From Acidobacteriota bacterium (GTDB lineage: Bacteria; Acidobacteriota; Terriglobia; Acidiferrales; UBA7541), in contig JAGWOX010000008.1 of assembly GCA_028877145.1 (NCBI GenBank), forward strand, positions 1 through 37,240: a stretch of DNA of 37,240 nt, read 5' to 3'. The notes beneath the pieces were generated by a model that was given only the letters and a program-made list of their open reading frames with translations, had not been told where the DNA came from and made no database searches. Both the position numbers and the translations under genes were made by a program. Every line of letters starts with the position of its first letter. Within the stretch, counting starts at the first letter, position 1. Below are positions 16,034-23,229 of the stretch, one piece after another.

Positions 16034-16468
16034 ATGCCGCTCGTCGAACGGAACATGCCCCGACTTACTCTCGAAGGAGCCCGCGCCGTTCTCGCCGCGG
16101 GCGAGCGCCGAGCTGTCGAGATCCAGCGCCCGATGAACATCGCCGTCGTCGACGATGGCGGCCATCTTCTCGCCTTCGCCCGCATGGATGGCGCGAAACC
16201 CGCTTCGGTCGAAATCGCGATCACGAAAGCGCGCGCCGCCGCCCTTCGCCGCGCGCCAACCGACGTACCCATGCACGAAGGCCAGCCGAATCTCATCGTG
16301 GCCCTCGGCCTCGCGGTCGCCCGGCCCGATCAGCAGACTTCGGTTCGCGGCGGCATTCCGCTCATCGTCGATGGCCACGTCATAGGAGCGATCGGCGTCA
16401 GCGCGGGCAGCCAGGACGAAGATGCCGACGTCGCTCGCGCCGGCGCCGCGGCGCTGGCCGACTCGTAA
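16034..16468 (+). CDS. GlcG/HbpS-family protein
   Basis: A 144-residue single-domain protein of the GlcG/HbpS fold, recognised by MNIAVVDDGGHLLAFARMDGA, the helix ASVEIAITKARAA, GGIPLIVDGHVIGAIGVSAG and the DEDADVARAG end. GlcG is encoded in the E. coli glycolate operon with no proven role; HbpS of Streptomyces binds haem. It lies 15 bp after the reductase and 22 bp before glycerate kinase, so it travels with C2/C3 hydroxyacid genes here too. ATG 16034 is used; ATG 16055 is a possible shorter start. No signal peptide is visible, so a cytoplasmic location is likely. Confidence 0.88.
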   Translation: MPLVERNMPRLTLEGARAVLAAGERRAVEIQRPMNIAVVDDGGHLLAFARMDGAKPASVEIAITKARAAALRRAPTDVPMHEGQPNLIVALGLAVARPDQQTSVRGGIPLIVDGHVIGAIGVSAGSQDEDADVARAGAAALADS

Positions 16469-16490
16469 TGCCGTTCGAAAGCGTGTTCCG

Positions 16491-17810
16491 ATGACTGCGA
16501 CGCCCGACCTTAAAACACTCGCGCGTGAAATCTTCAACCAGACGCTCGCCTCCGTCGACGCGCGCCGCGCCATCTGCGCGGCGCTCGAACGCCACGGCAG
16601 CCGCCTCGTCGTCGATGGCGGGGAAGTGGACCTCGCCGATTTCTCTTCGCTGCGCGTTGTCGCGTTCGGCAAGGCATCGGCGGCGATGGCGGAAGGCCTC
16701 GCCGAAGTTCTCGCCCCCGATTACAGCGCTAGTGGAATCCTCGTCGTGCCGTCACTGCCCCCACGCCCGATCCCGGGCCTGAAGCTGTTCGTCGGCGGGC
16801 ATCCGATGCCCAACGGTGAGAGCTTTTCGGCGGGGCGCGCGATTCTCGACCTTCTGGGGAAAGCGAACGGCCGCACGCTCGTCTTTTTCCTGCTCTCTGG
16901 CGGTGGCTCGGCCTTGGTGGAATTGCCGCTCGATCCCTCCATTTCGCTCTACGACATGCGTCAACTTCATCGCGCGCTCGTCACGTGCGGTGGCTCGATC
17001 GACGAAATCAATTTTGTCCGCAAGCATCTTTCAGCCGTCAAAGGCGGCCGGCTCGCCGCCGCCGCGCCCAACGCGACGAAACTCACGCTGGCGATCACCG
17101 ACGTTCCCGCCGGCCGAGAATCGGCGCTCGCTTCCGGCCCCACGCTGCCGGATCCCTCGACCGTCGACGACGCCTATCGCGTGGTGGAGAAATACAAACT
17201 GCTCGATCGCATGCCCGCCTCATTGTCCCCGGCATTCATGGAGCGCCAGCTCGCCGAAACGCCCAAGGCCGGCGATCCCGCCTTCGCCCGCTCGCGTTTC
17301 GTGCTCGTCCTCGATCATCACCGCCTGTTCCACCAGGCGCATCGCGCCTCGGAATCCCACGGCTTCGCCACCGTCTGCGACAATTCCACCGACGATTGGC
17401 CGCTCGAGCGCGCCGCCGATTTCCTGCTCGATCTGCTCGCCCGCCACAAGCACGCGAATCCCGATCGCCCCGTCGCCCTGATTGCCGATGGCGAAGTCCT
17501 CTGCCGAGTGACCGGCGACGGCATGGGCGGCCGCAATTCCGCGTTCGCACTTTACGTGGCACAGAAAATCGCCGGCCACCCCATCGCCGTCCTCAGCGCC
17601 GGGACCGACGGCATCGATGGCTCGAGTCCCGCCGCGGGAGCGATCGCCGATGGCACGACGCTCGCCCGCGCCCGCGCAGCCGGCCTCGATCCCGGGGACT
17701 TCTTCCGCCGCAGCGATTCCTACACGTTTTTCGCCCGCCTGGGCGACGCCATCCACACCGGCCCCACCGGCAACAACCTGCGCGACCTCCGCGTTCTGCT
17801 GCACGAATAA
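16491..17810 (+). CDS. Glycerate 2-kinase (GckA/TtuD, MOFRL family)
   Basis: Phosphorylates D-glycerate to 2-phosphoglycerate with ATP, feeding glycerate into lower glycolysis. The 439 residues have the two-domain layout of type II glycerate kinases: an N-terminal domain (FGKASAAMAEG, GGHPMPNGES, FLLSGGGSALVELP, EINFVRKHLSAVKGGRLA) and a C-terminal MOFRL domain (DGEVLCRVTGDGMGGRNS, SAGTDGIDGSSPAAGA, GPTGNNLRDL). Old annotations of this family as hydroxypyruvate reductase are misleading. ATG 16491 starts the conserved part; the frame is open further upstream but overlaps the GlcG-like gene. With GlcDEF 5 kb away, it could complete a glycolate to 2-phosphoglycerate route, although no glyoxylate carboligase is in the window. 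Confidence 0.93.
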   Translation: MTATPDLKTLAREIFNQTLASVDARRAICAALERHGSRLVVDGGEVDLADFSSLRVVAFGKASAAMAEGLAEVLAPDYSASGILVVPSLPPRPIPGLKLFVGGHPMPNGESFSAGRAILDLLGKANGRTLVFFLLSGGGSALVELPLDPSISLYDMRQLHRALVTCGGSIDEINFVRKHLSAVKGGRLAAAAPNATKLTLAITDVPAGRESALASGPTLPDPSTVDDAYRVVEKYKLLDRMPASLSPAFMERQLAETPKAGDPAFARSRFVLVLDHHRLFHQAHRASESHGFATVCDNSTDDWPLERAADFLLDLLARHKHANPDRPVALIADGEVLCRVTGDGMGGRNSAFALYVAQKIAGHPIAVLSAGTDGIDGSSPAAGAIADGTTLARARAAGLDPGDFFRRSDSYTFFARLGDAIHTGPTGNNLRDLRVLLHE

Positions 17811-18099
17811 GAGCCCCTATCGACACGTCACCTTAGCCTTGTGTATTCAATGTTTACGATTTGCGAAGTGTCACAGATGGGGGAGCCGGGAGCCACTGAA
17901 TTCGGCACACAAGCTGGCCGGTCAGCATAGTACTAGAACTTCCCTGTGCCGATATGGAGATGGCGATTTCGGTGTATACTCCCCCAACCTGCGATTTTTA
18001 GCACGCTATCCTCGAGCCGGACCTTTAGTAGCGGTATTGACAGTGGCCTGCGGGCGTCATGCGTGGACGCCGCTGGCCGTTGACCCTGAGGAGGAGACG

Positions 18100-19416
18100 A
18101 TGTTAGAGAAGTTGGAATTACGCTCGCCCAGTTGGGCGAGCCGGCCATTCGCACGAATTTTGCTTGCCGTCGGCGCGATCGCCATTGGTGGAACATTCCA
18201 GGCGGCGGCTGCGAGCACCCTGTGCGTGAGTCCCAGCGGGACGAACGGTTGCCACACGACCATCCAGGACGCCGTCAACGCGGCTTCGCCCGGGGATACG
18301 ATCCTCGTGAAAGTCGGCGTTTACCGCGAGGGCGTCACGATCGGCATCCCGCTTTCCCTGATCGGCGCGAATGCCAGTAACACCATCATCGATGCCACCG
18401 GCCAGTCAACCGGCATCAACGTGGATGGCCTGGACAACGCGGGCCTGGCTAACGTAACGATCTCAGGCTTCACCATTGAAAATGCGAATTTCGAAGCCAT
18501 CGTCGTCACCAACGCCTCCAACGTCACACTGTGGGGCAATACGATCGTGAACAACAACCTTGGTCTCGACGCATCCGCGGCGACCTGCAACGGCATTCCG
18601 GACTGGGAGACGGCCGAGGGTTTCGATTGTGGAGAAGGGATACATCTTTCCGGCGTCGATCATTCCACCGTGGCCAACAACATGATCGCACACAATGCCG
18701 GTGGCATCCTGCTGAGCGACGATACCGGCGCCACGCACGACAATCTGATCACCGGCAACACCACTGCGAACAATCCCTTCGACTGCGGCATCACCCTCGC
18801 GTCACATCCGCCGGCGGAGGTCACGGGCGCCACGTCTCCGTTCGGCGTTTACCACAACACGATTTCCGATAACGTGTCTTCAGGCAATGGGGTCGCCATC
18901 GAGGGAGCGGGCGCCGGCGTGGGTATTTTCGGCTTCCTTCCCGGGGCGGGAGTCTATGCCAACGTGGTGGTCCACAATCGCCTGATCGGCAACGGCCTGC
19001 CCGGCGTCGCGATGCACAGCCACGCGCCGGGTGGAAATTTCCGGGACAACGCCATCATCGGCAACTACATCGCCGGAAACGGCGCCGATACGGAAGATGC
19101 CTTCACTCCCGGCACAACCGGAATCAATGTGTTTGGCGTCTCGGCCGAGAGCGGCACCGTGATCTCGCAAAACATCATCAAGGACGAAGACATCGGCATC
19201 GCGGTGAACACTCCGGCGCTCATTCAGGCGCATCTGAACGATCTGCTCGTGAAGGGTTTCGGCGTGGATAACTTGGGCAGCAACCCAGTCGACGCGACCC
19301 AGAACTGGTGGGGTTGTTCCCGCGGTCCTGGCTCGACGGCTGGTTGTTCGAGCACCGATGGCCCCGGGATCACCACGTGGCCGCCCCTGGGACAGCCGTT
19401 CCACGGCGACAAGTAG
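18100..19416 (+). CDS. Exported right-handed parallel beta-helix protein
   Basis: The 438-residue protein starts with a signal peptide (basic n-region, then ILLAVGAIAIGGTFQAAAAS). From about residue 45 it shows the NosD/pectate-lyase-like pattern: TIQDAVNAASPGDTILVKVG, then repeated turns such as NNTIVNN, HSTVANNMIAHNAGGILL, NLITGNTTANN, YHNTISDNVSSGN and NYIAGNG. It ends in TQNWWGCSRGPG, the typical last turn. These proteins bind or cleave polysaccharides, but no catalytic residues can be assigned. ATG 18100 has GAGGAGGAGACG immediately upstream. The 289-bp gap before it holds TATACT at 17975-17980 without a matching -35. Confidence 0.88.
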   Translation: MLEKLELRSPSWASRPFARILLAVGAIAIGGTFQAAAASTLCVSPSGTNGCHTTIQDAVNAASPGDTILVKVGVYREGVTIGIPLSLIGANASNTIIDATGQSTGINVDGLDNAGLANVTISGFTIENANFEAIVVTNASNVTLWGNTIVNNNLGLDASAATCNGIPDWETAEGFDCGEGIHLSGVDHSTVANNMIAHNAGGILLSDDTGATHDNLITGNTTANNPFDCGITLASHPPAEVTGATSPFGVYHNTISDNVSSGNGVAIEGAGAGVGIFGFLPGAGVYANVVVHNRLIGNGLPGVAMHSHAPGGNFRDNAIIGNYIAGNGADTEDAFTPGTTGINVFGVSAESGTVISQNIIKDEDIGIAVNTPALIQAHLNDLLVKGFGVDNLGSNPVDATQNWWGCSRGPGSTAGCSSTDGPGITTWPPLGQPFHGDK

Positions 19417-19464
19417 CGCCGTCGCGGCAAGCGGCAAAGATCATCGTCAGGTTTCGGTGAGGAG

Positions 19465-19535
19465 GGCCCTGCTTGGCGTTCGCCAGGCAAGGGAATTGCC
19501 GGCAGGGCCCGCCTTCCACCAACCAGGCTGGTGGT
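19465..19535. terminator. Hairpin cluster between convergent genes
   Basis: The 122-bp space between the beta-helix gene and the hydrolase gene contains overlapping inverted repeats. An outer stem GGGCCCTGC (19465-19473) / GCAGGGCCC (19502-19510) encloses a hairpin TGCTTGGCG / CGCCAGGCA (19471-19479, 19482-19490, one G-T wobble). ACCAG / CTGGT follows near 19522-19532. The symmetric structure and tail-to-tail gene order suggest a bidirectional terminator; no T tract is present on either strand. Confidence 0.5.
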
Positions 19536-19538
19536 CGC

Positions 19539-20774
19539 TTACTGCCAGTGCGGTCCTGCTGCAACCTCTGGATATTTCTCGGATAGACCCTTCAGCAGAG
19601 TTAAAGGCGCGCCCTTCAGGTAGACGTCGAAGAACGTGTGCACGTATTCGGCGGTGATGGCAAGCCCACGGCGCGCGCCCAGATTGCCGAATCCGAAGAG
19701 GCGCAGCACCCCGATCAGGTAATGGCTCTTCAGCAGCATCTGGTCGCTGAAGCTGAAGTGATTCGCTCCGCGAATAGTTATGAGCAGACGTCCGTCCGGG
19801 AGGCGGTCATAAATGGATTGGATATCCGAGAGGATTTTCCTGCTGGCCGGATCGGACATTTCGCGACTGTGGTCGCTGAAGATGAACATGAAAGGCTGTG
19901 TCAGGCCCTCCTGTACGACGCTGCCGTAGGGCGCCCCATCAATATCGATTCCCGCCTTGCACCTCGCATCTTCATGACAGAACTGTAAGGTTTGCGCGCT
20001 GCCGAATGAATGTCCGAACATGCCGAGGCGTTCCATATCCAGCCTGCCTGTGAATCTGCCCGATGGATCGCTCTCGTTCAGGCGCTGCAATTGGTTCACC
20101 ACGAATTTTGTGTCGTCGACCCACATGGAGAGGAGTCTGTTGATCAAGCGATCCGCCTGGGCGGCGGGTATGTCCTCGGGGTCGGCTTTCGGAACCCTTG
20201 TGATCACGCGTTTATTCGGGAGGACAACGACCGTGGTCCTGTAAGGCGCATCGAAGCCGGCGACGATGTAGCCATGACTCGCCAGGTCTTCGGCAAGAGT
20301 AGTGTAGGTCGCGGTCAACGCGCCGCCGCCCGCCCGCATGATCACAACCGGGTAAGACTTCTCAGCCGGCGAGACTTCGGGATCAACTGTGCTGTGGGTC
20401 CGCACAAGCGACAAATCCCGAGTCAGGAACTGGCTCATCAGAACGCCCGAAGACCGCGTAAAGGCTTCGCGCCATTCCGTCGGCAGATACCCGGCCGATG
20501 AGGCAGATGCCGCGTTCGACGCCGGATACCAGATCCAGACGACAACCTGGCGCCTGGTTCCAGGGGAGGGAGCCAGTGCGTCCGTTTCGGCGTCGTTCAC
20601 CCAAGTGAATATGGTTCTCCCCACGGCGAAGCGGCCTGTGGGCGCTGGCAACGTGAGTTCGGTCCTGTGCTCACGCCAGAGCAAGACGAACAGGATCATC
20701 AGGGCGATGACGGCGAATACAGCCAGCGCAACAATTGCCTTGGCCAGCCGCTTGACGAGTCGTCTTACCGGCAT
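19539..20774 (-). CDS. Membrane-anchored alpha/beta hydrolase, PAF-acetylhydrolase-like
   Basis: The 411-residue protein has an N-terminal transmembrane helix (about 14-33) and an extracytoplasmic alpha/beta-hydrolase domain. The nucleophile elbow is GHSFG with S256; D279 lies 23 residues later, the same spacing as Ser273-Asp296 in plasma PAF-acetylhydrolase; H339 in GANHFSFSD is the likely catalytic His. The N-terminal part of the domain (VWIWYPAS, PVVIMRAGGG) also fits that family. Substrate is unknown; esters or short phospholipid chains are plausible. ATG 20774-20772 follows GGAGGG. Its promoter overlaps a palindromic operator, so it is probably repressed. The gene faces the beta-helix gene tail to tail. 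Confidence 0.87.
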   Translation of the reverse strand: MPVRRLVKRLAKAIVALAVFAVIALMILFVLLWREHRTELTLPAPTGRFAVGRTIFTWVNDAETDALAPSPGTRRQVVVWIWYPASNAASASSAGYLPTEWREAFTRSSGVLMSQFLTRDLSLVRTHSTVDPEVSPAEKSYPVVIMRAGGGALTATYTTLAEDLASHGYIVAGFDAPYRTTVVVLPNKRVITRVPKADPEDIPAAQADRLINRLLSMWVDDTKFVVNQLQRLNESDPSGRFTGRLDMERLGMFGHSFGSAQTLQFCHEDARCKAGIDIDGAPYGSVVQEGLTQPFMFIFSDHSREMSDPASRKILSDIQSIYDRLPDGRLLITIRGANHFSFSDQMLLKSHYLIGVLRLFGFGNLGARRGLAITAEYVHTFFDVYLKGAPLTLLKGLSEKYPEVAAGPHWQ

Positions 20775-20806
20775 GAGGAACGCCCTCCGCGCGGCGAGTC
20801 GGAAGC

Positions 20807-20838
20807 ATCATATGCAAAGTACTTTGTAGTGTAAAGTA
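20807..20838 (-). promoter_or_regulatory. Hydrolase promoter overlapped by a TACTTT/AAAGTA operator
   Basis: On the minus strand TTTACA (20835-20830) and TATGAT (20812-20807) are 17 bp apart, each 5 of 6 to the sigma70 consensus, with about 26 nt to the hydrolase ATG. Laid over the -35 and spacer is AAAGTACTTTGTAGTGTAAA plus GTA (20816-20838). It has three half-sites: a perfect palindrome AAAGTACTTT and an imperfect one, TACTTTGTA-G-TGTAAAGTA (14 of 18 paired positions). The arrangement is that of a repressor site. The 7-1-7 geometry resembles the palindrome at padR (22883-22897). Confidence 0.65.
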
Positions 20839-20893
20839 AAAATGAAGGCCCTACCGCATTCGCTCTTTGCGAAACGCTAATCGGTCGTGAGCG

Positions 20894-21376
20894 TCACCGC
20901 TTCGGCAGCCAGCGGGGAACTGACTTCAGGTACTCTTCATAGGCCGCGCCGAATTTCTTTCGCAACCCCGGCTCTTCGACGCGCGTGACGAAAACATGGG
21001 AAAGCAGAAGGAAAATAGCGGCCAGCAGCAGAATCGCAGGCGAACGGAGATAGAGACCGAATCCCGCCAGGAGCCCGATACCGCCGATATACATCGGATT
21101 GCGCACCTTGCGATACGGCCCCGCGGCGACGAACTTTTTTGGCGGATCGAACGGAGCGGGCGTGCCCGAGCCGCGCACGACGAAATCCACGACGCACGCG
21201 ACACCCAGCGCCCCGCCCGCGATCATCAGAACGACGCCAGGCCATCGGGCCCACGCGCCCAGCGCACCGCCCAGCAGCGGATCGAGCCGCCTAAACCGCA
21301 ACGCCACCCAGCCCCACACGAGCAGAAATCCGCTCCCGAAAACCACTGCCTTCGCGGCGACCAGGGAAGTTTTCAT
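20894..21376 (-). CDS. Isoprenylcysteine-methyltransferase-like (ICMT/PEMT) membrane protein
   Basis: A 160-residue integral membrane methyltransferase-family protein with helices at about 6-26, 44-66 and a re-entrant pair at 95-130. The C-terminal signature is GPYRKVRNPMYIGG at about 86-99 and EEPGLRKKFGAAYEEYLKSVPRW at the end (key parts EEPGL and YEEYLKSVPRW), which form the AdoMet-binding region in ICMT. Bacterial members methylate lipids or small molecules, mostly unassigned. ATG 21376-21374 is used. It lies 67 bp after the SDR gene on the same strand and 119 bp before the hydrolase promoter region, so it could end the cupin-SDR transcript. Confidence 0.88.
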   Translation of the reverse strand: MKTSLVAAKAVVFGSGFLLVWGWVALRFRRLDPLLGGALGAWARWPGVVLMIAGGALGVACVVDFVVRGSGTPAPFDPPKKFVAAGPYRKVRNPMYIGGIGLLAGFGLYLRSPAILLLAAIFLLLSHVFVTRVEEPGLRKKFGAAYEEYLKSVPRWLPKR

Positions 21377-21443
21377 CCTGTATGCTCCGGGGCGGTAAAC
21401 CCTTCAGCGGCTGTGGTGCACGGCCCCTGATTTGTCGATTTTA

Positions 21444-22235
21444 TTACAGCAGGCTTTTCACCCACCCGCCATCCACCGTTACGCTCACTCCATTCACGTA
21501 CGCCGCGCGTTCCGAAGCAAGAAACGCGACCATGGCCGCGAACTCTTCCGGCTTGCCAAGTCTTCGCGCGGGCACTTCCGAGCTCCAGCGTTCGAAAATG
21601 CGCTCGGGTTCCGTGCCGGCGCGACCGGCCATCATTCCGGCAAGCTCCTTCAACCGTTCGGTGAGCGTATAGCCTGGGCAGACGTTATTGACGGTGATAC
21701 CGTATGGCCCGTATTCATTGGCGAGCGTGCGCGCAAGCGCGGCCACAGCCGCGCGAACGGAGTTCGAGAGCGCCATATTATCGAGCGGTTGCTTCACCGT
21801 CACCGAGGTAATCGTGATGAGCCGCCCCCAGCCCCGCGCTTTCATGCGCGGCAGCACGGCATGAGCGAAATGGATCGTGCCGAGGAGAAGGGAATCCGTG
21901 GCGCCGCGCCAGTCGTCGAGTGAAGTCTCCGCAAACGGTTTCGACGGCGGTCCGCCCGCGTTCGTCACGCAGATATCCACACGCCCAAACCGTTTCTCGA
22001 CGGCATCGGCGAACCGCTCCACGTCTTCGCCCCGGCTGACGTCGAGCGCCTGCCGCAGCGCCTCACGTCCAGTCACGCGGCGAATCTCCTCAGCCGCCTT
22101 CTCGAGATCGGGCGCCGAGCGCGAGCAAATCGCCACTTCCGCACCCTCACGCGCCAGCTCGATGGCGATTGCGCGGCCTAGCCCACGGCTCGACGCCGCA
22201 ACAATCGCCACGCGTCCCTGGATGCCGAGGTCCAT
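21444..22235 (-). CDS. Atypical short-chain dehydrogenase/reductase lacking YxxxK
   Basis: The 263 residues form a classical SDR fold: cofactor loop AASSRGLG at 13-20, TNAGG at 91-95 and catalytic-type Ser144 in ITSV. At the place of the catalytic Tyr-x-x-x-Lys the protein has Ser157 and Arg161 (ALSNSVRAAV), followed by the normal helix and VNNVCPG. An SDR subgroup with SNxxR at this site exists and is often annotated as 3-oxoacyl-ACP reductase; its reaction is not known to me. The Arg38/Ser39 region (CSRS) after the second strand suggests NADP. It starts 5 bp after the cupin stop, so the two are one operon. Confidence 0.88.
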   Translation of the reverse strand: MDLGIQGRVAIVAASSRGLGRAIAIELAREGAEVAICSRSAPDLEKAAEEIRRVTGREALRQALDVSRGEDVERFADAVEKRFGRVDICVTNAGGPPSKPFAETSLDDWRGATDSLLLGTIHFAHAVLPRMKARGWGRLITITSVTVKQPLDNMALSNSVRAAVAALARTLANEYGPYGITVNNVCPGYTLTERLKELAGMMAGRAGTEPERIFERWSSEVPARRLGKPEEFAAMVAFLASERAAYVNGVSVTVDGGWVKSLL

Positions 22236-22240
22236 CGTAC

Positions 22241-22612
22241 CTAACGTCCCGGGGCTGGTTCGCCCGTGCGCAGATACGCGTCCTGCTTGTTGATCCAGTC
22301 CTCGCGGCGCGGCGTGAAGAAATCGATATCGATCGTGTCCTCGAGCGCTTCGGCGGCGTGCGGCACGTGCGCGGGGATCACGAGCACTTGCCCGGGTTTG
22401 ACGACGAACTCGTTGCCGTCATCGAAAAAGAATTTCAGGCAGCCGCCCAGAATCATCGTCACCTGCTCGTTCACGTGCGAATGGCGCGGAACGTAGGCGC
22501 CCTTCGCCAGCTCGATGCGCGCCACGGTGGAACTGGCGCCGCTCGTCATCTGCCGCGTGATCTTGTCGTTCAATCGTTCGAGTTCCATCTCTTCCCAGGC
22601 CATCGCTTTCAT
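22241..22612 (-). CDS. Cupin domain protein
   Basis: A 123-residue single cupin barrel. Likely metal ligands are H44, H46 (PRHSHVNEQ), E49 or Q50, and H85 (AHVPHAAEA); GQVLVIPAHVPH is the second cupin motif. It may be an isomerase, dioxygenase or small-molecule binding protein; the coupled SDR suggests a shared metabolite. ATG 22612-22610 follows GGAGGAG. The frame is open upstream to 22828, but this stretch lies in intergenic DNA and contains an 8-bp inverted repeat (TCGGGGCG / CGCCCCGA, 22669-22694) in the presumed leader. Confidence 0.87.
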   Translation of the reverse strand: MKAMAWEEMELERLNDKITRQMTSGASSTVARIELAKGAYVPRHSHVNEQVTMILGGCLKFFFDDGNEFVVKPGQVLVIPAHVPHAAEALEDTIDIDFFTPRREDWINKQDAYLRTGEPAPGR

Positions 22613-22822
22613 GCGTCGCTCCTCCGTATTGTTCTTCGAACGATAATGTATCAACTGCGCGGTGATCTGTCGGGGCGGGCTGCCTTTCGCCCCGAATTCG
22701 AACGCGTGCCTGCCGCGCCCCAGGCAACTCTCGCCCACTCCGAGAGCCACTATGCTCGACGGAAACGGGGTTTCCGTCAACCGTTCCCATGGCCTGGAAA
22801 GGTGACAGCCGGCCGCGCGAAT

Positions 22823-22859
22823 GCCCACTTCCGGCTATGGTGCGAGTGGGCATAGCCGG
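22823..22859. repeat. Two overlapping inverted repeats upstream of the padR promoter
   Basis: GCCCACT (22823-22829) pairs with AGTGGGC (22845-22851). CCGGCTATG (22831-22839) pairs with CATAGCCGG (22851-22859). Both are perfect and interleaved, so a single strand could fold only one fully at a time. They end 3 bp before the padR -35 element in the divergent padR/cupin region. Confidence 0.55.
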
Positions 22860-22862
22860 GGG

Positions 22863-22897
22863 TTGACACGGATGGTCATTTATTCTACATTGTAGAA
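22863..22897 (+). promoter_or_regulatory. padR promoter with perfect 7-1-7 operator palindrome; leaderless start
   Basis: TTGACA (22863-22868, full consensus) is followed after 17 bp by TACATT (22886-22891). The palindrome TTCTACA-T-TGTAGAA (22883-22897) covers the -10 and the expected start site. Transcription should begin near 22898, two bases before ATG 22900, and no Shine-Dalgarno is present. This fits a leaderless, self-repressed padR mRNA. Confidence 0.75.
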
Positions 22898-22899
22898 AT

Positions 22900-23229
22900 A
22901 TGAAGAGAGACTACCTCGGCGAGTTCGAGCACATCGTCCTGCTGGCGCTGCTGCGGCTGGACAAACAGGCGTACGGAATGCGCATCCGGCAAGAGATTGA
23001 ACAGCGAACGGGGCGCTCGGTAGCTATCGGAGCGGTTTACGCGACACTCGACCGGATGGAAGCGAAGGGCTATGTCTCCTCGCGTCTGGGCGAGCCGACG
23101 GCGGAACGCGGCGGGCGCGCAAAGCGATTCTTCCGCATCGAGGCTGAGGGGGCGGAGGCGCTGAAGCGCTCTGAAGAAGCGCTGAGCCGGATGCGGCTCG
23201 GTGTGCGCGTGACGAGAGGCATGGCGTGA
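22900..23229 (+). CDS. PadR-family transcriptional repressor
   Basis: A 109-residue PadR regulator, mostly the winged helix: LGEFEHIVLLALLRL, YGMRIRQEIEQRTGR, AIGAVYATLDRMEAKGYVSS (recognition helix and wing) and RFFRIEAEGAEAL, followed by a short C-terminal dimerisation helix. The PadR-s1 length and the fused order with a permease-prefix gene are typical of acidobacterial PadR genes next to ADOP permeases. A perfect palindrome over its own -10 indicates autoregulation. The stop overlaps the next gene's GTG start (GTGA), so both are translated together. The effector is unknown. Confidence 0.93.
   Translation: MKRDYLGEFEHIVLLALLRLDKQAYGMRIRQEIEQRTGRSVAIGAVYATLDRMEAKGYVSSRLGEPTAERGGRAKRFFRIEAEGAEALKRSEEALSRMRLGVRVTRGMA

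Noticed and set aside
16422-16490. Upstream start for glycerate kinase at 16422
   Set aside because: It would overlap the GlcG-like gene by 47 bp and add residues without family character; ATG 16491 fits the domain start.
15026-16672. 548-codon minus-strand frame opposite the reductase and GlcG-like gene
   Set aside because: It is a codon-position shadow of GC-rich genes; the plus-strand frames carry complete catalytic motifs.
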